Source: Cocleimonas sp.
Lineage (GTDB): Bacteria; Pseudomonadota; Gammaproteobacteria; Thiotrichales; Thiotrichaceae
Reading direction: 5' to 3'
Assembly: GCA_023145535.1 (NCBI GenBank)
Contig: JAGLDQ010000170.1
Location: forward strand, 1 to 5,132
Length of the DNA stretch: 5,132 nt
The position numbers and the translations under genes are program-made. The first letter of the stretch is position 1; each line of letters opens with the position of its first letter. The notes under the pieces were generated by a model that did no database searches, had not been told where the DNA came from, and saw nothing but the letters and a program-made list of their open reading frames with translations. Positions 1-5,132 of the stretch are shown here, piece by piece.

Positions 1-24
1 ATTAAAATAATAGAACGGTTGTCT

Positions 25-168
25 TTATTGTCGGGCTTGTTTTAAGAGATCATTTAGTTGGTGAGCCATTAGGCTCGCTGATTGACGTTTTGCTAAAAAT
101 GAGATTTTAAAATGGTTACTTAAGGATTGGCCGATTTTTTTATGTGGTGTTCCATTATCAATAGTTCG
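25..168 (-). pseudogene. Possible remnant or frameshifted small ORF, family unknown
   Basis: Reading the minus strand from 168 down to a TAA at 27-25 gives 47 uninterrupted codons with protein-like composition; the translation ends in ...MAHQLNDLLKQARQ. The frame is bounded upstream by a TAG (171-169) and has no usual start codon except an internal ATG close to the end, which would give only 14 residues. An ATG in another frame at 155-153 begins MEHHIKK, then crosses a run of seven A on the minus strand (141-135). A one-base backward slip or a one-base length change there would join it to the longer frame, for a product of about 42 residues. No Shine-Dalgarno sequence is visible before that ATG. 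I do not recognise the family. It could be a decayed gene end, a small frameshifted gene, or chance in AT-rich DNA. Confidence 0.22.
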
Positions 169-297
169 CTAAGTGAGTTTTACTTTAGTCAAGGGATAAG
201 CCTGTTTAAGATCAACCTTCCTAAATCATCATCTTAGAATAAAAAAATGCTTCTTTTTTATCATCAGGGAAGTAATTCCACGCTAACTATCCGATAC

Positions 298-326
298 TTG
301 TTCCTAATTTAGCTATCTATTATAAA
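298..326 (+). promoter_or_regulatory. Candidate sigma70-type promoter of the epimerase gene
   Basis: TTGTTC at 298-303 resembles a -35 box and TATAAA at 321-326 a -10 box, separated by exactly 17 bases. Transcription would begin near 333, leaving a leader of about 25 bases before the ATG at 358. A good ribosome binding site, AGGGG at 345-349, lies 8 bases before that ATG. The match is by eye; AT-rich DNA gives many such matches, but spacing and position fit. Confidence 0.45.
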
Positions 327-357
327 GAGCTAATAATTTTAAACAGGGGTTATCAGT

Positions 358-1287
358 ATGAAAAATAAAAAACACTATTTAGTCACCGGTGGATCAGGCT
401 TTATTGGTTCGCAACTCTGTAAAACACTATTAGAAAAAGAGCAGCGAGTCACCGTTTTAACTCGTACTCCACAAAAAACAAAAGCAAAATTTTCAGCCCA
501 ATTAGGGTCTCTAGCAGATCACTTAGTCTGCATTGGCCATCTCGATGATTTTAATCAGTCAGTTGATATTATTATAAACCTCGCAGGGCAGGGGATTATG
601 GATAAGCGTTGGACTGAAACCATTAAGCAACAATTACTTGATAGTCGTCTAAACACAACTCAAGCGGTGGTTGACTATGTAAAGCGATGTAAAAATAAGC
701 CAGAGTTAGTTATTAGCGGCTCTGCTATTGGTTATTATGGCATGCAACACGGCGATATACGCCTAGATGAAACCGCGCAAGGAGATCATAGTTTTGCCAG
801 TCAGCTTTGTATTGAATGGGAAGATAAAGCTAAAGCATTGGAAGTCTTCGGTATCCGAACCTGTTATTTACGCACTGGAATCGTATTGGGTAAAGGAGGG
901 GCTTTAGCAAAAATGTTGCCGCCTTTTAAATTGGGCTTGGGTGGAAAAATTGGCAGTGGGCAACAATGGATGTCATGGATTCATCTTAACGATTTGCTTA
1001 ATATCATTCACTTTATTTGTGACAATGAAACCATCGAGGGAGTTACGAATGCGACTGCTTCCAACCCTGTGCGTAATCGTGAGTTTACAAAAATATTAGG
1101 AAAAATGTTAAAACGTCCTACTTTTATTCCGATGCCCGCGATCGTTTTAAAGCTTATGTTAGGGGAGGGCGCTGAAGAGTTATTATTAGCAGGGCAGCGT
1201 GTTGTACCTAAAAAAATGCAAGAGGCAGGGTTTGTTTTTCAGTTTCCTGAGTTAGAGAAAGCAATGAAGGATGTGATACAAAATTAA
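358..1287 (+). CDS. TIGR01777 family NAD(P)-binding epimerase (YfcH/SDR39U1-like)
   Basis: The 309-residue protein is a full-length atypical/extended short-chain dehydrogenase of the TIGR01777 family (E. coli YfcH, human SDR39U1). A Rossmann nucleotide-binding motif, TGGSGFIG, sits at residues 10-17, NLAG at 74-77, the family's SGSAIGYYG at 120-128, a GKGGAL turn at 178-183 and WMSWIHLNDL at 204-213. Residues from about 255 to 302 form the C-terminal DUF1731 segment found in this family. The classical SDR Tyr-xxx-Lys pair is not obvious around the YYG motif, as usual for the family. The substrate is unknown; a cytosolic NADP-dependent sugar or cofactor epimerase/reductase is the usual annotation. 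The start at 358 is supported by AGGGG 8 bases upstream. The gene stands alone, converging on the LysR gene, so it is probably monocistronic. Family assignment is secure, function is not. Confidence 0.93.
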   Translation: MKNKKHYLVTGGSGFIGSQLCKTLLEKEQRVTVLTRTPQKTKAKFSAQLGSLADHLVCIGHLDDFNQSVDIIINLAGQGIMDKRWTETIKQQLLDSRLNTTQAVVDYVKRCKNKPELVISGSAIGYYGMQHGDIRLDETAQGDHSFASQLCIEWEDKAKALEVFGIRTCYLRTGIVLGKGGALAKMLPPFKLGLGGKIGSGQQWMSWIHLNDLLNIIHFICDNETIEGVTNATASNPVRNREFTKILGKMLKRPTFIPMPAIVLKLMLGEGAEELLLAGQRVVPKKMQEAGFVFQFPELEKAMKDVIQN

Positions 1288-1344
1288 TAACGGCTAAATA
1301 AAGAGACTAGACGAATAGGAAATAGGCTGTTCTCACTATAAAAT

Positions 1345-1375
1345 AAAAAGAGCGCTGTTAACAGGTGACCTTTTT
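1345..1375. terminator. Weak candidate bidirectional terminator between convergent genes
   Basis: Between the stop of the epimerase gene (1287) and the stop of the LysR gene (1427), AAAAAG at 1345-1350 pairs with CTTTTT at 1370-1375 and encloses the palindrome CTGTTAACAG (1355-1364). The A-rich left arm and T-rich right arm would give a U-rich tract on either strand, as expected for a shared terminator of convergent genes. The stem is imperfect, with mismatches between the outer and inner helices, so the call rests largely on position. Confidence 0.33.
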
Positions 1376-1426
1376 GTTTTCAAAGGGCATGTCTATGATG
1401 ATAAAAGTCACTTTCATATCCTCTTA

Positions 1427-2287
1427 TTAAACCAATAATTCCACCAACGCTTTCCCTGCATTCGATAATGTACGTTCTTCATGTACAACAATTCCCAGCT
1501 CACGGTGTATCTCTAATCCTTCAATAGGCACTTCAATCACATCATCACCCAGCATAGCGCGTGGCAATGCGCTCCAGCCTAGCCCAATAGCAACCATCAT
1601 GCGTATGGTCTCCAGATAATTGGTTTCCAAGACAATTTTTAATGCGCCTTGTTTACGAATAATCGGCTCTTCAATGACAGTGCGGGTATACGTGCCAACC
1701 GCAGGAAGAATAGCACTGTATTGTGCTAGTTCATCCAAGGTGACATTCTCTTTTCCTGCAAGTTGATGGTTGGGGGCAATTGTAATGACGAGTGAATCGT
1801 CCCAAAGCGGGGTTAATTTTAGTTTTTTGGGTGGTTTCAGGGGGAGAGTGACAACGCCTAGTTCATAATTGCCCTTTTCGATTTCTTGGCAAGCATTCTC
1901 CGAGTCCATAAAGGCAATATCAAATTGTACTTTAGGGTGTTGTTGTGCGTATTGTTTGAGCGTGTTGGGTAAGCGTCGTAGTCCGATATGATGCGAGGTG
2001 ACTAGTGATAAATGACCGCTAATTTTACCGCTTAAATCATTAATGACTTGATGTGATTGATTGAAATTTTGCTTGATACGTTGTGCGATAGGGTAAAGTG
2101 CTTTACCCGCCTCATTTAGAATAACGTTATGCCCAATGCGATCAAATAAGGATGCTCCCAAATTTTGTTCTAATAGGGCAATGCGTTTGCTGACCGCAGG
2201 TTGGGTAATATAGAGACACTTCGCGGCACGAGAAAATGAGGATTGGTCAGCAACGGCTAGGAAAGCGATATAGTTTTTAAGATCCAT
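1427..2287 (-). CDS. LysR-type transcriptional regulator
   Basis: The 286-residue protein has the standard LysR layout and length. The N-terminal winged helix-turn-helix spans residues 1-60; the helix-turn-helix lies around 17-37, with the typical SFSRAAKCLYITQPAVSKRI stretch followed by LEQNLGASLFDR. A linker helix (about 61-88) joins it to a periplasmic-binding-protein-like effector domain (about 91-286) that includes the typical segment ETIRMMVAIGLGWSALPRAM (226-245). It should act in the cytoplasm as a tetrameric DNA-binding activator or repressor responding to a small molecule; the effector and targets cannot be read from the sequence. The start ATG fits the family's N-terminus, although the nearest purine-rich stretch (GGGGG, minus strand 2306-2302) is about 14 bases away, so translation initiation looks weak. 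It has no divergently transcribed neighbour, the usual LysR target; upstream, on the same strand, is the DUF1244 gene, 172 bases away. Confidence 0.95.
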   Translation of the reverse strand: MDLKNYIAFLAVADQSSFSRAAKCLYITQPAVSKRIALLEQNLGASLFDRIGHNVILNEAGKALYPIAQRIKQNFNQSHQVINDLSGKISGHLSLVTSHHIGLRRLPNTLKQYAQQHPKVQFDIAFMDSENACQEIEKGNYELGVVTLPLKPPKKLKLTPLWDDSLVITIAPNHQLAGKENVTLDELAQYSAILPAVGTYTRTVIEEPIIRKQGALKIVLETNYLETIRMMVAIGLGWSALPRAMLGDDVIEVPIEGLEIHRELGIVVHEERTLSNAGKALVELLV

Positions 2288-2459
2288 TGAACGGTTTTAA
2301 ACCCCCAGAATAGACAGAATACACGGAAAATTAAAGTGAGTGGGTTGTCGTTTATCTCTTGGTAACTTTTCATCAATTACAGGAGACTCAATATTGATAG
2401 ATCATGAAAAAATGAAGTATATTTCCGTATATTCGGTAGTGTCTCTTAAAGGAAGAATC
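2288..2459. promoter_or_regulatory. LysR upstream region with paired operator-like repeats
   Basis: This 172-base gap between the DUF1244 stop and the LysR start presumably carries the LysR promoter. It contains two copies of a 14-base element in opposite orientation: TTCCGTATATTCGG on the plus strand at 2423-2436 and TTCCGTGTATTCTG on the minus strand at 2328-2315, matching at 12 of 14 positions. The first copy lies within an imperfect dyad, GAAGTATA at 2414-2421 with TATATTC at 2428-2434. The second adjoins a direct repeat of CAGAATA (2306-2312 and 2315-2321). A further palindrome, GGTTTTAAACC (2293-2303), lies just before the start codon. LysR proteins commonly bind such dyads in their own promoters, so autoregulation is a reasonable inference. 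I could not pick a clear -35/-10 pair. Confidence 0.4.
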
Positions 2460-2780
2460 TTACTTATTATGTCCACTCACATGTGCATGGAGTGGCTTAG
2501 TTTCTTCAAACCTTTTTATTTGTTCATCATTTGCTTTTGCTTGATGGTTTTCTTTCCATTCTTCAATGCTCATGCCATAAATATAGTGTTGTGCTTCGGC
2601 ATAGCTAATTTCTTCGCCACGCTCATTGCCTGCATTCCTATACCATTTACTGAGGCAGTTTCTGCAAAAACCAGCCAGATTCATAATATCAATATTTTGC
2701 GCATCAGTGCGTTGTTGTAAATGTTCAACGAGTCCACGAAAAGCGGCCGCTTCCATTTCTAGCTGTGTTTGTTTATTCAT
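2460..2780 (-). CDS. DUF1244 family small protein
   Basis: This 106-residue soluble protein matches the DUF1244 family (PF06844), small conserved proteins of proteobacteria with no assigned function. The diagnostic core is visible: an N-terminal helix rich in Glu and Ala, then AQNIDIMNLAGFCRNCLSKWY (residues 27-47) with two cysteines, C39 and C42, in an FCRNC motif. Further on come the EISYAEAQHYIYGMSIEEWK region (57-76) and a charged, His-containing tail (about 81-106). There is no signal peptide or membrane segment, so it should be cytosolic. The C-x-x-C pair could be redox-active or bind metal, but this is inference. The start codon comes three bases after the bamD stop and has no clear Shine-Dalgarno sequence, which suggests cotranscription and translational coupling with bamD. 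A 127-codon plus-strand ORF over the same bases is an antisense shadow. Confidence 0.9.
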   Translation of the reverse strand: MNKQTQLEMEAAAFRGLVEHLQQRTDAQNIDIMNLAGFCRNCLSKWYRNAGNERGEEISYAEAQHYIYGMSIEEWKENHQAKANDEQIKRFEETKPLHAHVSGHNK

Positions 2781-2783
2781 AGT

Positions 2784-3557
2784 TTAGTTATAATGACAAT
2801 TAATGGTTTTAATGTGAGGGAAGTTAAGTTGTAAAACGCGTTGGGTATCCGCCGCGAGTTTACTTTTACCTAATTTTTTTGCAGCGCAAACTTTGATTTT
2901 CAATGCTTCAACCACAGCAGGAGTGCCTTGATGGTGTTGAATAGTATAATCAGCACGATTAAACGCCGCTAAATAAGCGCCGCGCTTCATATAGTATTTT
3001 GCAATATTGGCTTCTGATTGCCCTAGCGCATTGGTTAAGAATTTCATGCGATGTGTGGCATCTTTAATATATTCACTGTTAGGGTGGCGCGTTAATAATT
3101 TAGAAAAATCATGGAATGATTCTTTTTGACGTACATTATCGAGATCAGAAAAACTACGTGGGAAAATTTTATCCATCAAGCCTCCCCCACGATTAAAATT
3201 AATTAATCCTCGTAAATAAATGGCATAATCCATTTTTGGACTGCGTGGATACATGCGTGTATAACGGTCAATGGTATCTAATGCAGTATCGGCCTCATCA
3301 TATTTATAATAAGCGTAAGCAGACTCAAGTAATGACTGTTGAGCAAAGCGTCCTAAAGGATAGCGTGCTTGTAACACTTCATATTGTTTAATAGCCTCTG
3401 CATAATCACGCCCTTTTAGCGCAGCTTGAGCATCTTGGAAGAGTTTATTAGCCGAGTAGCCTTTGGTAGGATCAGGTTTTTCTTGAGAGGTGAGGCTGGT
3501 ACAACCCACTAGTATGAAGAGCAAAACAAGGGTTGTGAAATAGGTCCATAGTTTCAT
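2784..3557 (-). CDS. bamD: Outer membrane protein assembly factor BamD (lipoprotein)
   Basis: BamD is the essential lipoprotein of the BAM complex that, with BamA, folds beta-barrel proteins into the outer membrane; it faces the periplasm. With the start at 3557 the protein has 257 residues, close to the roughly 245 of E. coli BamD. It opens with a type II signal peptide: MKLWTY, a hydrophobic stretch and the lipobox LVGC, with C19 as the lipidated residue. TPR-type helical repeats follow, with family stretches such as DYAEAIKQYEVLQARYPLGR (51-70), YTRMYPRSPKMDYAIYLRGL (99-118), and FSKLLTRHPNSEY (151-163) ahead of IAKYYMKRGAYLAAFNRA (185-202). A longer reading from 3599 would add 14 residues before the signal peptide and is rejected; an AAAGG ribosome binding site precedes the 3557 start by about 8 bases. 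It is divergent from rluD and leads a probable operon with the DUF1244 gene. Confidence 0.95.
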   Translation of the reverse strand: MKLWTYFTTLVLLFILVGCTSLTSQEKPDPTKGYSANKLFQDAQAALKGRDYAEAIKQYEVLQARYPLGRFAQQSLLESAYAYYKYDEADTALDTIDRYTRMYPRSPKMDYAIYLRGLINFNRGGGLMDKIFPRSFSDLDNVRQKESFHDFSKLLTRHPNSEYIKDATHRMKFLTNALGQSEANIAKYYMKRGAYLAAFNRADYTIQHHQGTPAVVEALKIKVCAAKKLGKSKLAADTQRVLQLNFPHIKTINCHYN

Positions 3558-3608
3558 AATATAACCTTTATAATTTGTATTGTTGTAGGCGATCCGCACG
3601 AGTATTTC

Positions 3609-3654
3609 CCGTTTAAATAATGGCTATCAGTTTAGGTGTTAGCGTTTTAAACGG
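3609..3654. repeat. 9-bp perfect inverted repeat in the bamD/rluD promoter region
   Basis: CCGTTTAAA at 3609-3617 is the exact reverse complement of TTTAAACGG at 3646-3654, with 28 bases between. The right arm is itself part of a small palindrome, CGTTTTAAACG (3643-3653). The element lies within the bamD leader or promoter on one side and upstream of rluD on the other. It could be an operator for a dimeric regulator or a hairpin in the bamD leader RNA; AT-rich palindromes also arise by chance. Confidence 0.4.
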
Positions 3655-3691
3655 ATAACGGAATAATGAAAAGAGGCACTAATTCTACACC

Positions 3692-3720
3692 AAATTAGGA
3701 TATTATCCTACGCCTGTAAA
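3692..3720 (-). promoter_or_regulatory. Candidate bamD promoter with palindrome in its spacer
   Basis: On the minus strand, TTTACA (3720-3715) and TAATTT (3697-3692) resemble -35 and -10 boxes with a 17-base spacer. Transcription would start near 3685 and give a leader of about 130 bases before bamD. The spacer contains the palindrome TAGGATA-T-TATCCTA (3696-3710; arms 3696-3702 and 3704-3710), a plausible operator that would also lie just upstream of rluD. I found no convincing sigmaE-type promoter, although bam genes in enterobacteria often have one. The assignment is by eye only. Confidence 0.33.
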
Positions 3721-3734
3721 TTTCCTGAGAGTAA

Positions 3735-4703
3735 ATGAAAGCTATGACAGACCAAACCCCTATTTTGTTCAATGTACCTTATGAGCGCGCTGGTTATCGT
3801 GTTGATCAAGTGGTTGCCGAGTTTTGTTCGCAATATTCTCGTAGTCAATTACAAAAATGGATTAAAGCGGGCAACGTGCTTGTCGATGGTAAGCCGCGAA
3901 AATGCAAAGACAAGTTGGCCGGTGATGAGGAAATTAGCGTGACAGTGGTGTTAGTTGAGCGTACGGACTCCTTGCCAGAAAATATTGATTTAGAGGTGGT
4001 GTTTGAGGATGACACGATGATTGTTATCAACAAACCTGCTGGCTTAGTGGTACATCCTGGTGCTGGGAATACGCATGGCACTTTAATGAATGGCTTGTTG
4101 GCGCATAATAAAAATCAGGCAAAATTACCCCGTGCAGGAATTGTGCATCGTCTTGATAAAGATACCACGGGCTTGATGATGGTGGCAAAGACGTTGGAGG
4201 CACACAACAGCCTTGTTGAGCAATTGCAATTGCGAGAGGTAAAGCGCGAATACTTGGCATTAGTGTCCACGGAAGTTATTTCGGGAGCAACAATAGAAGC
4301 CAATATAGCGCGTAATCCATCAGATCGTAAGAAAATGACCGTCTGCAATGATGCGGTTGGTAAACATGCGATTACGCATTATCGCATCGAACAAAAAATG
4401 TTTAAATTCACCCTATTGAGAGTGCATTTAGAAACAGGGCGAACGCATCAAATACGGGTACATTTAAGTTGGAAGCGTATGCCTATTGTTGGCGATAGGA
4501 CGTATGCAGGCAGGTTAAAAGTTCCTGCGGGGTTGGATGAGGAGATGCGCTCTAAAGTGCAAAAGTTTAATCGTCAAGCCTTGCACGCAACACGGCTTTC
4601 GGTTACGCATCCAAAGACAGGCGAGCGGGTATCATGGGAAGCCCCCATGCCAGCGGATATGCAGGAAATGGTGGATGCATTAGCAAAACTAGACAGAGAA
4701 TAA
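3735..4703 (+). CDS. rluD: 23S rRNA pseudouridine(1911/1915/1917) synthase RluD
   Basis: RluD isomerises three uridines in helix 69 of 23S rRNA (1911, 1915, 1917 in E. coli numbering), a step in late 50S subunit assembly in the cytoplasm. The 322-residue product, close to the family length, begins with an S4 RNA-binding domain (about 17-77, with YSRSQLQKWIKAGNVLVDGK) followed by the RluA-type catalytic domain. Visible motifs are INKPAGLVVHPGAGN (98-112), the catalytic GIVHRLDKDTTGLMMVAKT (135-153) with nucleophile D141, and LETGRTHQIRVHLSW (232-246). The C-terminal RQALHATRLSVTHP (280-293) is typical. A second ATG at 3744 (319 residues, beginning MTDQTP) agrees better with my recollection of the family's N-terminus; neither start has an ideal ribosome binding site (GAGAG at 3727-3731 is close to the first and far from the second). 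It heads a two-gene unit with pgeF. Confidence 0.95.
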   Translation: MKAMTDQTPILFNVPYERAGYRVDQVVAEFCSQYSRSQLQKWIKAGNVLVDGKPRKCKDKLAGDEEISVTVVLVERTDSLPENIDLEVVFEDDTMIVINKPAGLVVHPGAGNTHGTLMNGLLAHNKNQAKLPRAGIVHRLDKDTTGLMMVAKTLEAHNSLVEQLQLREVKREYLALVSTEVISGATIEANIARNPSDRKKMTVCNDAVGKHAITHYRIEQKMFKFTLLRVHLETGRTHQIRVHLSWKRMPIVGDRTYAGRLKVPAGLDEEMRSKVQKFNRQALHATRLSVTHPKTGERVSWEAPMPADMQEMVDALAKLDRE

Positions 4704-5132
4704 TGAAAAATATTCCTTCTGAATGGCTAATCCCCAATTGGGATGCGCCAAAAAATATCAACGCTATTATGACGACTCGACAAGGTGGTTTTAGTCGTGC
4801 GCCTTTTGATTCGATGAATTTAGGGGAGCATGTTGATGATGATCTGCAAGCCGTTGCTAAAAATAGAGCCAGTTTAAAGCAAAAACTGAACCTATCCAGT
4901 GAGCCATTCTGGTTGACGCAAGTGCATGGTGTTGAAATTGCTAATGCAGATCAGCAATCAAAAGGAATAGTGGAAGCAGACGCATCGGTAGCACACAAAC
5001 AAGGCTCGGTTTGTGCTGTTATGACGGCTGACTGTTTGCCTGTATTATTTTGCAATCAGAATGGTACGGCAATCGCCGCTGCACATGCAGGCTGGCGAGG
5101 GCTTCACGCGGGGGTTTTAGAGCAAACGGTCA
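4703..5132 (+). CDS. pgeF: Peptidoglycan editing factor PgeF (YfiH, laccase-domain), 3' truncated by window
   Basis: The first 143 codons are present; the usual length is about 240-250, so the C-terminal part is beyond the window. The protein belongs to the multicopper-polyphenol-oxidase-like (YfiH/DUF152) family. In E. coli, PgeF prevents misincorporation of L-serine in place of L-alanine in peptidoglycan precursors; relatives show purine nucleoside phosphorylase and adenosine deaminase activity. Visible motifs are the N-terminal MTTRQGGFSRAPFDSMNLG (23-41), TQVHG with H75, TADCLPV with C111 and HAGWRG with H128. The spacing of these three presumed metal ligands (36 and 17 residues) agrees with the E. 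coli set as I recall it. The ATG overlaps the rluD stop in TAATG, so translation is probably coupled. The start is fixed by this overlap; no separate promoter was seen. Confidence 0.94.
   Translation, partial: MKNIPSEWLIPNWDAPKNINAIMTTRQGGFSRAPFDSMNLGEHVDDDLQAVAKNRASLKQKLNLSSEPFWLTQVHGVEIANADQQSKGIVEADASVAHKQGSVCAVMTADCLPVLFCNQNGTAIAAAHAGWRGLHAGVLEQTV

Larger units (their letters stand above)
1..357. other. Left-edge stretch without a confident gene
   Basis: This AT-rich stretch has stop codons in all forward frames and no complete ORF with a convincing start. The longest forward opening is short (6-110, ending in TAA) and is preceded immediately by a stop, so it is not a credible gene tail. 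On the minus strand there is a 47-codon opening (25-168) with gene-like codon use, listed separately. The right part (about 298-357) carries the presumed promoter and ribosome binding site of the epimerase gene. Between about 170 and 295 I see nothing recognisable. Confidence 0.6.

Noticed and set aside
6..110. Plus-strand open stretch followed by an imperfect hairpin and T run (109-141)
   Set aside because: A stop codon at 3-5 precedes it, there is no start codon, and the hairpin depends on G-U pairs and a bulge; it is not enough for a gene tail or a terminator.
1369..1411. Alternative stems in the convergent gap (CCTTT/AAAGG and GTGAC/GTCAC)
   Set aside because: They compete with each other and with the candidate terminator, and have long loops or bulges; none is clearly stronger than chance in AT-rich DNA.
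2340..2720. Plus-strand ORF of 126 codons with hydrophobic segments
   Set aside because: It lies antisense to the DUF1244 gene, whose reading is clearly a conserved family; the hydrophobic stretch is the mirror of that coding sequence and there is no ribosome binding site.
3558..3599. Upstream ATG extending BamD by 14 residues
   Set aside because: It would place a polar stretch before a well-formed lipoprotein signal peptide; the 3557 start has a ribosome binding site and gives the normal layout.
3845..4348. Three minus-strand ORFs of 77-78 codons
   Set aside because: All are antisense shadows inside rluD, overlap one another in different frames and resemble no family.
1..5132. Undescribed defence, mobile or multigene system
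   Set aside because: Every confident gene belongs to a known housekeeping or regulatory family, with no transposase, integrase, toxin-antitoxin pair, repeat array or foreign-looking gene cluster.

Overview
The window is an ordinary chromosomal stretch of an AT-rich gammaproteobacterium. The main support is the bamD / rluD–pgeF arrangement: bamD is transcribed away from rluD, and rluD overlaps pgeF by one base. This layout is characteristic of gammaproteobacteria (E. coli has bamD, rluD and yfiH/pgeF side by side). The genus cannot be named from sequence alone. No tRNA, rRNA, CRISPR, insertion sequence or phage gene was seen.

Layout. Bases 1-357 hold no confident gene, only a possible decayed or frameshifted small reading frame on the minus strand (25-168) and a plausible promoter and ribosome binding site for the next gene. 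At 358-1287 (+) lies a complete TIGR01777-type SDR epimerase (YfcH/SDR39U1 family). It converges on a LysR-type regulator at 1427-2287 (-), with a weak candidate terminator between them. At 2460-2780 (-) is a small DUF1244 protein that begins three bases after the bamD stop; bamD (2784-3557, -) is the outer-membrane assembly lipoprotein. A 177-base divergent promoter region (3558-3734) rich in inverted repeats separates bamD from rluD (3735-4703, +), the 23S rRNA pseudouridine synthase. rluD overlaps by one base the start of pgeF (4703 onward), which runs off the right edge.

How the genes work together. BamD (outer membrane protein insertion) and PgeF (peptidoglycan precursor quality control) both serve the cell envelope, RluD matures the large ribosomal subunit, and the epimerase, DUF1244 protein and LysR regulator have unknown substrates or targets. 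I found no undescribed multigene system. The points most worth a second look are the paired repeats upstream of the LysR gene, the palindromes in the bamD/rluD promoter region, the tight bamD–DUF1244 coupling, and the possible frameshifted small gene at the left edge.
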